Shown here: positions 10,979 to 21,970 of the stretch, in pieces | Layout: each line of letters opens with the position of its first letter | Position numbering within the stretch: position 1 is the first letter of the stretch | Assembly: GCA_001179505.1 (NCBI GenBank) | Contig: CDMY01000405.1 | Coordinates: 286,388-350,387, forward strand | Reading direction: 5' to 3' | Length of the DNA: 64,000 nucleotides | From: Vitrella brassicaformis | Taxonomy: Eukaryota; Sar; Vitrellaceae | Notes under the pieces: generated by a model | Database searches by the model: none | What the model saw: the letters and a program-made list of their open reading frames with translations, nothing else | Told to the model about the DNA's origin: nothing | Translations under genes and position numbers: made by a program

Positions 10979-12051
10979 TCATGCGTCCAGGAAGGACACA
11001 CGGTCGAACCCAGCTTCCATGTATTCACGCCGATGCGATTCCCACAGCCCTGCACACGACGTCGATCGGCACTGTAACGACCCATCGTACTGGTGAGATG
11101 ATGGCCACAGCAGGCGATGTAGCGCGGCGGCGATGAGTGCCGCGAGTGTGTGTATGGCGGTGAATGCGAGCAGCCGGACGATGACAGGCAAGGGGGGCGA
11201 ATGGGAATCATACAGCTGCACCATCGACTGGCCAAAGGGGATAGTCGGGTTCAGATACACCTCACCGTGATGGCCTGCACACACATGGATGGGTACGAAC
11301 ACGCATAAATCGTGCGTGTCTCATATATGTTACTTGATGCCATCGCAGCGCCTGTGACAACCATCCCGGCCATCCAGCCCTCCTGCTGTCGGCCCTCACT
11401 GCCGCAGTCTTCCCTCGTCCGCAGCATCACCAGCACCAGGACTGATGTGAACAGCAGGTCGAGCATTAAGGCCCGCAGCGACAGAGGGAAGGGTGGCGCT
11501 GGCTGGGGCTGATCGGCTGAGGGCGAAAAGGCCTTGTCACTGACGATAGCCCCACAGAGCGCCCCGAACATCTGTGCGCCGACATAGCCGCTCAGATCAG
11601 AGAAGGAGAAGGATGTGGACGTGGTCGTGGGCGCAGACGAATGCTGTGGGTTTGTGAGGGAGAAGCCGAGAGACACGGCTGGATTGAAATGCCCACCTGA
11701 CAAAACAAAGCCAGACAAACCACAGGAGCGATACATTCGTTGGTTGTCTGTGTGCATGTGTATTCTCCCAGCACCCGAGACACTCCCAAAGCAGTATATC
11801 AGACTCATCAGGATCAGCCCGCCACTCACGCTGGCCACCACGGTGTTCGGCTGTTCCGCATTCAAGCCCACGGTCGTCAAGATGAGAAACACCCCCAGCC
11901 CCTCCGCCAGCAGCCTTTCTTGCAGCTGGGGCGGCCTCCGGATCCGCCTCTGCTGCAGGCCCTGGGGCTCTGGCGGGGCTGCTGGGAGATAATGCCCGGT
12001 GTCATGAGAGAGAGATGGCGTGGTTGAGATGAGATATGGGGATGTGGACAT
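10979..12051 (-). CDS. Aquaporin/MIP-family channel with divergent second NPA motif
   Basis: Three exons: 12051-11775, 11696-11334 and 11274-10979, all in phase. The first exon has a cytosolic, Pro-rich start, then a first helix with the MIP-like Glu (LLAEGLGVFLILTTVGLNA) and a second helix (SGGLILMSLIYCFG). The second exon opens with GGHFNPAVSLGFSL, the canonical first NPA box in loop B, followed by helix 3 (YVGAQMFGALCGAIV) and helix 4 (MLDLLFTSVLVLVML). The third exon contains YLNPTIPFGQS, where the second box reads N-P-T instead of N-P-A, followed by a last hydrophobic helix (LAFTAIHTLAALIAAALH) and a basic tail. Six helices fit the MIP fold; function would be passive transport of water or small neutral solutes. 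The altered second box makes substrate uncertain. Confidence 0.85.
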
Positions 12052-12424
12052 TGCAAGAGGGAGGCTCTGGCAAGGGTACGTCGAAGAGGGAAAAGGAATG
12101 CACCAGCAGCGTCAGTACTAAGTGTCCTCAGACTTGCGGTTGAGTAGGACGGGGACTGAGACGGATGAATTTTAATGACAGAGGCGTGTTTCGTCAGAAG
12201 AATTCTGTCGGATAGCTTGGGTTTCGAACATCGACTCCAAGAAAGACTGCCAGTGAGCTCGCAGCTCGCGCCGATCTATGCGTTTAAAACTTGGTTTGGT
12301 CATTCTATCGGTAGTCCACATCTCACTAGCCCTCAGGCCGCACAACCGTCGCTTGCCGCTTCGATTTTCGTCGAGCTGCCCCTGCACGTCCCTGCAAGCA
12401 AGCTCCCAAGTGGCTGTTGACGAG
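12052..12424. promoter_or_regulatory. Divergent upstream region of aquaporin and hemerythrin-like genes
   Basis: The 373 bp between two head-to-head starts hold no coding signal that I can support. It must contain both 5' UTRs and promoters; no clear core element was identified. Confidence 0.3.
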
Positions 12425-12771
12425 ATGGCGTCGTCGTCGGTGGTGCCGCTGAAGCCCGTCGAGACGATGGCTGAGCTGTGCGAGGGCGAGGACATGAAGC
12501 ATGCCCCTGGCGAGAAGCTCAGCTGGGTCCACATGATACTCGCCCACCGATACCAGAGGTAGGGTAGGCAGGTGGGCATGGCAGGCAGACCACGCAATGC
12601 AAGGCACCAATGCACTCACGTACACACATGAGTGGGGCGGCAAGGAGGGCACCGGTGTAGACTTGTGTTGTGTTGTGTAGTGTGTGGTGTGTGTCGTGTT
12701 GCGTGTTGCAGGCACATGCTGCTCACACTGGTGCGAGGCGGGATGTGCGTGTGGTGGATGCCCCGGCCGGA

Positions 12772-12802
<31 letters not shown>

Positions 12803-13943
12803 TGGTTGTGTGTGCAGATGGATGAGTTGAAGAACATGCCCCCGGACGCCACGGCCGACTCGGATGCGGTCACCAAGATCCGCGGGATGTGGAAACTCTA
12901 CCATGCCGACTTCAAGCACCACGCCCACGCCGAAGACACAGTGATCTGATCCACACGCAGGGAAAAGAGTACCTTCTGCATCCGTGTGTGTGTGTGTGCA
13001 CAGATCATGTTCTCCGGTCTGAAGGAGCTGGCTGAGGGCGACGAGAAGACCAAGATGCAGGAAGTGCTCGACACCCTCGCCAAGGAACACGGGTACCTCC
13101 CTCCACAGCCATCGAGGCAGCACCAGCATGTGGATTGCTCTCCTGCGTATGTGTGTGTTTGCTGCTGCAGTGAGTTGGGCGTGTTGGAGAAGGCTTTGCA
13201 GGACGCCTTTGCGGCCGACTTCACCCCCGAGAACAAACGCACTGCCCTCCTCGACGACCTCCGCAAGTTCGCTGCAGGTGACTAAATGACCGGCACGGAG
13301 GATGTGCGTGTGCGATTGGGTGGATGGTGGTCATCCGATCCGTCCATCGGTCAGTGTACCACAACCACACGTATGACGAGGAGCATCTGCTGCTGCCGCT
13401 GGCTGAGGCCATCGAGAAGGGCGACAAGAAAGACGACGCCGTGGCACTGCAGAAGCGCGTGGGCAAGTACTTCTCATCGCAGGTGCGTCGTGGGTTGCCA
13501 GGGGATGGAAGGAAGGCAGAATGTGATGTGTGCTGCCGTGTGTGTGTTGTGCGCAGAAGGAGCTGGGCTATGGCCTGCAGGCCATGATGGAGCTGGCTCG
13601 CACGCACCCCAAGGTAACACTGCAGCCACACAAGTGGACGGATCTGCTGTGTGTGTGATGTGTGTGGTTCTTCAGGACCAGGCGATCTACGAGAGCTCCA
13701 TGTCGTGGTTCCTCCGCGGCCCCATCACATTCATGGCACGTCCAACACAAAACGACACAGCACCCTGACACACCATAGCCTCCATCCACCGGTCTGTCTG
13801 TCTGCCTGTCTGTCTGTCTGTGCGTGCTGGTGTGGTCATTGATTCGTCAGACGGGTTTCTCGGGCACGAGTCACGAGTTTCACAAGCTCTTCCCTGCGCC
13901 CAAGGAGCCCATCGAGGCCGCATTCACGGCAGCACTGCAGTGA
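12425..13943 (+). CDS. Hemerythrin-like (HHE) cation-binding domain protein
   Basis: Nine exons inferred: 12425-12558, 12712-12730 (19-nt microexon), 12818-12940, 13004-13092, 13171-13276, 13355-13482, 13557-13613, 13676-13739 and 13851-13943; every junction preserves frame. Candidate iron ligands occur in helical segments: HMILAHRYQRH, HADFKHHAHAED, AKEHGELG and HNHTYDEEHLLLPL, matching the spaced His and Glu pattern of hemerythrin/HHE domains that bind a di-iron centre. No signal peptide or membrane helix is visible, so the protein is probably cytosolic. The role could be oxygen or nitric-oxide sensing, iron handling or stress response; the sequence does not decide. A second His cluster near the C-terminus (HGFSGHESHEF) is outside the four-helix core. 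Confidence 0.85.
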
Positions 13944-14910
13944 CACAGCACCCACACACACGTGTGCCGTGCCGAATCACACAGAAGAGGAGGAGTGAAG
14001 GGGGAGGAGGCTGGTCGGTCGGTCGGTCGGATGGCAGTTTAGTGGCGAAATGCATGCATAGTGCATGATTTATACACACCTATGTATGTCTGTATGGATG
14101 GGTGTAGCTAGATGGGGAGGGGAGTGAACGGGGGATTAAAGCCACGTGGGGTGGGCAAGAAGGAAGGCCTCGTGCTGCTTGTTTCAAGTGCCTGCCTGCC
14201 TGGCTGTCTGTCTGCCTGGGTTGTGACATGCATGGAGCGAGCGGCCCAGCCGTCCTTGATACGTACGTCTGTTGACGAGCTCATGGATATATGTAGGCAT
14301 GTTTTGTCTTTTGGTGCTGCCGTAGGTGGGTAGGTGGGGGTCCCCTGTTGGACAGTGAACCAAACAGACAAGTAGGAGCGACACCTGCATAGATGGGTCG
14401 AGCCCCACCATCGCCCATGGATGGACGTGATGTATATGGGATGCTCACGCACACATGGCCAGTGGGTGGGTGGATGAGTGAGTGCATTCCATCGTCTGTG
14501 GTGGGCGTGTGTGATGCGATGCGCTGGTTGTGCGGTGCGGTTGGTGCGTCGAACGCCTACACACACATCTCATTCAATCATGTTGACGGACATGGATGTG
14601 CAGTCCGTGAATGCGATGCCGTCCGTCACTCACCGCATCAGTGCAGTGCATGCGCAGGAACACAGGAACATGTTCACACACCGCCACGAGGCAGACGGAC
14701 CTCCCTCCCTCCATGCAAAACCGTTCATCCATCTCACTTTGGTTTCCTCTTCTCTCTTTCAAACTGTCCTTGTTTGTGTCCCCACGGCCTCCCCCCGCCG
14801 CGATGCGCCATCCATAGGGCAAGCAAGCTAAAAAGCGATCATGTAAACGCAGCGGAGGGCTGGGAGGGGCGTAGTTTCCGCTCTTGTTTAAATTAGCATA
14901 GCATTGCCTT
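13944..14910. other. Gene-poor intergenic stretch
   Basis: Contains 3' flank of the hemerythrin-like gene, a GGTCGGTC run near 14012-14030, CTG/CTGT-rich and ATGG-rich simple sequence, and short open frames with repetitive translations. I see no convincing gene here. Confidence 0.5.
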
Positions 14911-17900
14911 ATGGTTCGCAAGCGGCAGATTTGGCGAGAGGTGGACCGAAAAGAAGGTAGTGAACGGCCAAATGACGCATACGATCGAGGTGCATTCTGC
15001 CGCAACCATTGCTGCTGCTGCATTCCCTTTTCTGCAGGTACATGTAGTGGTGAATCGCCTGTTGACGGCATTATTGATGCCGCTGATGGCGGGGCTTCCG
15101 ATAATGAGGCTGCGGCGGCGGTCTTCAAGGTGATCACATGCACCAGCACCAACGGATGCGTGTGCGCACGACACGTGCATCTTTGCTTCTTGTGGCTGCT
15201 GCTGAATGACAGGCCATTCGGATGCAGGGGTGGTCCGCCATTCCGATGGTCAGAACGCATCAAATGAAGAGATGGCTCAATTGAAGGTGTCAGTCAGATG
15301 TCATCCGTCACGGTGTGTGTGTGCAGCCTCGAGAGCTCCACGTCGGCGTGTATGCTTCCATTAATCCCATATGGTGTCTGAAGCCGCCCCTGCCCTCCCC
15401 ACTTACCGGCATCATCCTGCCTCGACACACCGAGCTCGTCATCGACTGCAGCCAAACACGGCAGCGGTCATTCTGGACGGCCATGACGGTGCAGACGGCA
15501 TACGAGCTCGGCCAACAGATGGTCAACCTCAAGTGCCTCATCCACCGCTATCCTCACGGCGCACAAGGGGTCCCTGCTGGCCACAATCCTTTTGCACCAG
15601 GATGGTGCCTTGGGATCGTTATCGCACTCGTCGAGGGGCATGTGTTGGGACGGCGATTGGCGCGGGACAAGGAGAGCCTGACCGAGGGCTCACTCAAGTC
15701 ACTGACCTTCGAGGCGGTGATGCTGCCGAACATCGGATTCCAGCAGATCAACCAGCTGGCCAGCACCAACTCCGACCCTCCTGCTGCCGCCCCTTCCCAA
15801 TCCATCAGCCTCCCGGCGCTCACAGAGGTCAGCGGCGTCACCCACGGCCATCTCAAGACCGATGAGCGGGGATGGACAACCCCGGCCCTCGAGCGGGTTG
15901 TGTGTGCACCAGGAACCGTGGTCCCCGGCATCGCGGACATCAGACCCTTAATCGCCACATCGAGGTCCCTGGCTGACCTGCAGGTGGCCCAACAGACGCC
16001 CCCACAGCTGGTGGAGCTGTTTGGGTCCATCCCAGTGGGGCAGCATCAGGCTCTCGCGAACTTGCGGACGATAGGCCACATCAGGCTCTACGGCATCGAA
16101 TCAGCTGATCTCACAGACGGCCTCCGAGACCTGCAGGTGCCACAGAATGGAAGGCCACAGACAGCGGGGGGCAGAGGCCCTTGGAATGTGGATTGTGTTC
16201 TCGCTTGTGTTGTGAAACCTGTGATTTCAGAGGTGTTTGGTGGACCGCGCTTGCTCGAAGTCCCTGGATCTCCTGTGTGTGATGGTGCATCGAAGCGACT
16301 GCCATTCGCTCCTCCTCAATGACTTCTCGACATTCAAGGCCCTCGCCTCGCTAATCGACACGACGTGCTCGCCATCGGGCAAGGTCATCAGCCTCATTCA
16401 CCCCCCCGCCGATGGCATTCATGACGTCCCCCTCACCCACCTGCTGTCATACACACGGTGGGACTTCGGCAAGCTGCCAGCCTGCGGCCTGCCCCTCCTC
16501 AGTGCGCTGCTGGACACGTACAATCTGCAACTTGACGTCTTGGACAACAACCTTCTGTGCTTCGAGGTCCAGGGCATGAGGCCCATCCGATACCGCTATG
16601 TGTGGACGGTCACGCAGGACCAGGTGGCCCGCCCCCGGGTGAGACATAAATACACACACCGCCACTCAACACATGAGACATAAATACACACACCGCCACT
16701 CAACACATGGATGGAGGGATGGATGGGTGGGTATGAACAGAACGGCCGGATCGCGGAGAGCCTGGTCGGTGAGCTGCGCTTCTCATGGTGGGTGCCGCCT
16801 GGGGGCTGCAGCATTGCCATCGAGTGTGCGGACGGCTGGAGCCCCTCAGCCGACACCGATCCACCTGAGCCTCTCGAGCTCGAGGCATTCAGTCCCATTG
16901 GACTGGAGCCGGTGAGAGGTCTGATCGTGAAGGGTCGCATCGGGCTGGGGGTGGCCAGGGTGCTGCTGCGCAAGGTTCGGCCGAACCTTGAGAAGCTGCA
17001 GCTGGCGGACATGACCACAACAGACGTGCTGGACATCCTCGCATGGAGAGTGCCCAAGGAGCTGGCGCTCGACTCACTGCAGACCGAGGAGGCTGGGCAG
17101 CCGCCTGTGGTTCCCTTTGACGAGCGATTCCGGACGATCAGGACACTAACGGCCAAAGGAGACGTCGCCCTGCAGTTTGCAGCCGCCCTCAGACAGCACA
17201 TCCCATCGCTGGACATGCTCGCCGTGGCCGGCAGCGAGACAGAGGCGCGGCAGGTGCTCGTGAACGGCGGCCGTGCCCCGATCACGCGGCTGTCGCTGGG
17301 CTTCGTGTCTGAGGGTCGCTGTGAGTCGATCAAGGCTGACGACGAGAGGGAGGGCATCACCCTGGGGGATCATAAGGACCAGCTGCCACGGATCAGCAGC
17401 CTAGTCATGCACCTAGACGGTAAGTGGCGAAACCAAAGAAAAGGTCATTCTGGATGTCTCTGTCGGTCCGTGTCTCCCTTACCTCAGTGCCGCGTGGCGA
17501 TGTTACCGACCCTGGCACCTTCATTTTGTCGAGCATCTGGTCGGTCCTGGAGATTGAGTCGATCTCACAGCTGACTGTGGTCCTGCTCCAGCGCCACCAT
17601 CTGGATGCCCTGCAGGCAGCAATGCAGCGACGCTTTCCAGACGGCGACGCGATGGAGGGGCAGATCCGTTTTGTGCAGGGGCAGATCCATGTGGTCCTGA
17701 TGGATAATCATGTCGCGGCGGTAAGCCACCTTGGGCACACAAGTCGGGCCAGGTGTGCATGTGCGCAAGGTCCTGTCCTTGCAATGCGTCTGTGTTATCT
17801 CAGTTGCGCAAGGCGGCCTTTGCCCACTCGTCGACCGCCGACTTGCTTGAGGAGGCCATGATGCGAACAGAAGACCCGCAGCACAGGCTCGCGATGATCA

Positions 17901-18824
17901 CCGATCTGGCGGCCACTGTGGACCGGCTGTCGCTCTACCTCCCCTCCCTCCCCCTCGATGTCTCAGCCACGGCGCTTGCCGCCGACTGGGCCGGCCGTGT
18001 CCGCGCTGCCATGCCCATGAGTGTAGCCGACCCCCCATCTGCGCCTCGACGCCTCAAGGCACCAATCGTGGCAGCGATACAGCGACGCGGCATGGCGATG
18101 GAGCCCATGATGCGGCTGCAAGGCGGCTCGCCGTGCATCCCCAGCCCCTCTGTGATCGCGTCTGCCAGCCAGCTGATGGCCATACTGCACAAGACCGGCG
18201 AACAAATCACAGGCATCGAACCGCTCTACAAGTAAGGGAGAACCCGCCATGTGGATGTGCTGCGTGCGTGTCATCCAACCTTCTGTTGCCTCTCTCGGCT
18301 TTGTTTGCAGGGCGACTGCGGACGGGCATGCGTTCACCGACATGCTCGGCCGTGTCGGCGACGCGACGTGCCTCCTCTTGCTCGCCCGCGCCAACGGACA
18401 TGCGCATGGCTGCTACTTCGCCGCCGGCCTGCAGGCGCCTCCCCAAGACTCGCACTTGCCCGCCGCACACAGGGTCGCCACACACTCCTTTGCCAACGCC
18501 CTCGTCTTCAAGGCATCAGGCGCCTCTCCGCCCACCTTCCAGTCACCCTCCCCCACCCTGCAGTTCATCACTGTCTTGCGAGCGGAGAACGGCCACCACG
18601 GGCAGCTTCCCAAGGTGACAGTGGGCCGGTCTATCGGCCATGAGTGGCTGGGGCTGTGGGCGCCGCCGCCTGTGGGCTGGGTACAGGGGGGGGTGGATGG
18701 GCGGTGCTGCGTGCGGGAGGCGTGGGAGGTGCCAGTCCGCCTGCATCCCAGCCTGCCACCGGTGGGATACGCAGTACACGTGTCTGTGGTCGATGAGATA
18801 GAGGTCTTCCGGCTGGTGGGGTGA
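14911..18824 (+). CDS. Large protein with TLDc-like C-terminal domain
   Basis: Well-supported exons are 15327-16136, 16231-16638, 16741-17419, 17488-17720, 17804-18231 and 18311-18824. A likely 5' exon (14911-15129) and one near 15205-15288 lack a clean phase match, so the N-terminus is uncertain. The central ~800 residues have many short Leu/Ile-rich segments (LRTIGHIRLYGIESADLTD; LRKVRPNLEKLQLADMTTTD) that resemble degenerate leucine-rich-repeat or alpha/beta surfaces; no enzyme motif is seen. The last exon begins ATADGHAFTDMLGRVGDATC and continues LLLLARANGHAHGCYFAAGL, which resembles the D-G-x(n)-F-h, T-L-x-L-h-R and G-x-x-F-G-G-Y features of TLDc domains. TLDc proteins are linked to oxidative-stress defence and V-ATPase binding; transfer of that role here is inference. 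Confidence 0.65.
16640..16707. repeat. 34-bp perfect tandem duplication inside an intron
   Basis: Two adjacent identical 34-nt units (16640-16673 and 16674-16707), each beginning tgagacataaa and ending ctcaacaca. They start one base after the exon end of the TLDc-like gene, so the donor context GTGAGAC is part of unit 1 and is nearly reproduced at the unit boundary. Confidence 0.95.
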
Positions 18825-19168
18825 CACAGACAGGGGGGTGAGGTGAGGGGGACAGGGGAGTGCACTGGAGAATGGGGAGTGCATTGATAACCTCTTGTCA
18901 AGTGACTGACCGACCGGTTTCCAGATGGGAAATACATACACGATTTCATTCATTTCAAGTCTAGCTATGTATGTATTAGAAGCGTCACGGCACGTAAATG
19001 CACTGTCACACCCTGACTGACGAGTGGACGGACGTGCGATGTGAGAACTGATGGCCGGATGCCCCATGACTGACACGACGCGCTGAGCCATTGATTGACT
19101 GAAGGAGGCAGCATGAAAAATACGCACGCACGCAGCGCAAGAGGTCTGTCCACGCCATCCATGTATGT
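18825..19168. other. Convergent 3' intergenic region
   Basis: Lies between the stops of the TLDc-like gene (+) and the WD40 gene (-). It should hold both 3' UTRs. No gene or clear polyadenylation signal was recognised. Confidence 0.4.
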
Positions 19169-21735
19169 TCATTCGAGCGGGACGTTCCACAGGCGGACGG
19201 TCTGGTCCCTGTCCAAAGACGCATGGTAACAGTCACAGAAAGAGACGCAACCCTGCTCATGGTTTTCGCATACCATGACGACGTGAGCAGGAGGGCCTTG
19301 CCGTCAGACACCGTCTCCAGGCTGCAATCTGGACACACACACGCACACACACACACACAGGCACACACAAGACAGTCAAGTGTTTGCGTGTCTCTCGCTC
19401 TCTCTCCCTCCCTCCCTCCCTCCCTCTGTGTGTGTGTGTGCCTACCCGACACGAGGTCTTTGTGTCCGGCGAACATCATGTCGGCGCCGATCTTCTGCAC
19501 GTCTGTCAGAGACGACAGGTGGCTCTCCAACTCACTCTGACGCTTCTGCAACCACACCCAGAGGTGACAGAAAAGGAAGAAGGTGTCCGTCTTGCCTTGC
19601 TGTCGGCGCATGTGTGGTGGGTGTGGGTGTGGGTGTATCGTGGGTGAGTGGGTGACCTGCAGGTCTTCCAGGTCGGCCCTGAGTTTCTTTAGGTGTTCGA
19701 TGTCAACCTGATGCACCGCACCCACATCAAGCAGAGACGAGAAGGACGAGGGCGTGGGTGTGTGTGTGTGTGTGTGTGGTGGCGGACCTCCTGCCCCTGT
19801 GCGTATTTCCTCTCCTCCTTAGCCAGCAGCTTCTGGGCAAGACCGACCTGACACACACACACACACACACAGAGACACACACACACAGTGACTCTGGCTG
19901 CACCTTCGCGAGTGTGTGTGTGTGTGTACTCTGTCTTCGATGGAGTGTTTGCGTTTGAAGAGCACCCGCTTCTCGTCCACCTTCCACAGACGGGCGGACC
20001 CATCTACACACACACACACACACACACACGCGCATGCACACACACACTCTCACACCTTTCCGTCAACGTGCATTGGTACCATCAATTAACGGTGACCTGA
20101 CCTGCACAGGTGGATACGAATCGCGTGTAGTCCTGGGAGACTGTCAGAGACCTCACGGGGCTGGAGTGGCCTGACGAAGCAACCCAGCCACATGGCATCG
20201 CATGAATCACCGGTGAGGTACAGGCAGGCAGAGCAGTGTGGGTGTCTCCGGCACACACCGACATAGACGAGGCTGGGTCTGTTGCCCTCGGGGCCCAACA
20301 TGCGCAGGTCAAACTTGCGGATCAGGTAGTCCTGCGGGCCGACAGAGACAGAGACAAAGACATAGACAATCCTGCCACCCCGCATTGCGTTGCAGTGTGT
20401 CGCACCCCTCCGGCGCTGATGATGGTGGTGGGATTGATCATCAGGAGGGCGTACACATACTTGCCCCCATGAGCCTCCTTGATGCGAAACGCACCGGAAC
20501 TGCACGGCACGCAACATAGCCAGCCAACCAGCAAAGGCATGTGTGTGGGTGAGTGAGCCTTGGCGAGAGCGATGCACGGATGCGCACCCTCTGTCAGCCC
20601 CAAGGTCCATGACCATGATGGACCCGTCCCGTGAGGCCGTGGCGATGAGGTTGGTTGAGGGCGACGGCCCGCTGCCCTTGGAGGGAGCAGCGGTGCCGTC
20701 CTCACGCACGTCACCCATGCAGAAACGACAACACTCAACTGATGGGTGGACGGATGAATGAATGGCGACACACAGAGAGGGACTGTGTATCTGTGTCGCC
20801 TCCTGTTCCGGTGTGTGCGATTGTGTGGTTGCACTGACCGACGTCCGAGTGTGGCTGCAGCGCTACCACGGGCTTGCTCACGTTCACGTCATGCACACGC
20901 ACACTCCCGTCTGCAAACAACACAACAGGCAGACGACCAGCCATGTCGCCCACCCCCTTCGCTACCGGACTGTCTACCTTTGCCGCCGGTGATGGTGTGT
21001 GTGTTGGTGGGGGCAAAGGCACCGTGGTACACCGCACTCGGGTGGCCGTCAAGATGGCGCAGCAATGTGGCTGGAGATAAGATGCCATGGAGAGATGCAC
21101 CAAACATACAGCCCAGCCTGCCGTCTCCCTCTTCGTCTTGGTGTGTCACCTTTGTGTGCGTCCCAGACGGCTGCGTTTTTGCTTTTGCCGGCTGAGCATG
21201 TGAGGAAGAGTTTGCGATCATTGGACACATCCACGTTGTAGATGCCCTCAGTGGACCCCTTGAGGGTCTTGACGCACTCCCCGCTCGTGCTGTCCCACAC
21301 CCTGCAGGCAGGCAGACAGGCAGACAGCCCCACGGGGCAAGAGGGCAGGCACAGCACACATGGAGACGGCATGTCTGTGGGCAGGCATGTATGCCCACTT
21401 GAGTGAGTGGTCGTGGGAGCCCGTGATGAAGCTCGTCTGGTCCAGCCATCGCACCGAATCAACGGCGTCCTCATGACCCCGATACACCTGCACACAACCG
21501 CAACAGCACTCCCAAGGGCCTTTGTGTTGACACCAACGAAGCCGCCTCCCCCCCGCCCGCCAGCTGAAGTGCCACTCCTTCCCTGGCTGACCTTTGTCGC
21601 CTCGACGATGGGAGCGGCCAGTGCATGGCCGGCGGAGCGGTCCTCGGTGAGCTCCATGTAGTCGATGGACGTCTGCTTGTTCCATGATATCGGCTGCTTC
21701 TCAACCACACGCTCAACGCCCTCCTCCGACGCCAT
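19169..21735 (-). CDS. WD40-repeat protein with C-terminal helical segment
   Basis: A minus-strand gene of about 14 small exons starting at ATG 21735 (MASEEGVERVVEKQPI) and ending at 19169 (VRLWNVPLE). WD-type units are visible in order: VYRGHEDAVDSVRWLDQTSF, VWDSTSGECVKTLKGSTEG, LDGHPSAVYHGAFAPTNTHT, DGSVRVHDVNVSKPVVALQ, LIATASRDGSIMVMDLGAD, KEAHGGKYVYALLMINPTT, GHSSPVRSLTVSQDYTRF, DGSARLWKVDEKRVLF and DRDQTVRLWNVP. Between the late blades is a charged helical stretch (KLLAKEERKYAQG; LKKLRADLEDLQ; KRQSELESHLSSL), likely a coiled coil. At least seven to nine repeats suggest one or more beta-propellers acting as a scaffold. I cannot assign an orthologue. Introns contain long (CA)n tracts. Confidence 0.8.
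19332..19370. repeat. (CA)n microsatellite in WD40-gene intron
   Basis: CA dinucleotides with a few interruptions. Similar tracts occur in introns of the same gene at about 19854-19887 and 20005-20040. Confidence 0.9.
20005..20047. repeat. (CA)n microsatellite in WD40-gene intron
   Basis: Long CA run followed by CGCGCATGCACACA; on the gene's sense strand it is a (TG)n tract of the kind seen in many introns here. Confidence 0.9.
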
Positions 21736-21970
21736 CTCTTGCAGACTGGCTGGGGGCCAGCGCATGCACATGCGCGCCACCCAACCGCCGTCTCGTGGAA
21801 GGTTACGGACTCTCCTTCGGAGGCGGCCACACACATCTCTCCGCAAGCACGAAAGGTCAGGCAAGGTGGCTGCGCCTCATTCAACCGCCGCAATGTGCAA
21901 GGCCGTCTGACTCACACTTGGTCTCGCTGTGTCGTGTTTGCAGAACGCCCCAGTCGCTGAAGTGCCGGGC
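21736..21970. promoter_or_regulatory. Divergent promoter region, WD40 / coiled-coil genes
   Basis: 235 bp lie between the two inferred start codons. If the coiled-coil gene has an upstream exon ending at the cag at 21944, the shared region is even shorter. No specific element was identified. Confidence 0.3.

Noticed and set aside
13731-13741. GC-AG intron in the hemerythrin-like gene (ATG-GCACG)
   Set aside because: A GT donor four bases later (GCAC-GTCC) gives an in-frame join, so a GC donor is not needed.
14574-15263. 229-codon minus-strand frame
   Set aside because: It overlaps the 5' part of the TLDc-like gene antisense and shows no domain-like composition.
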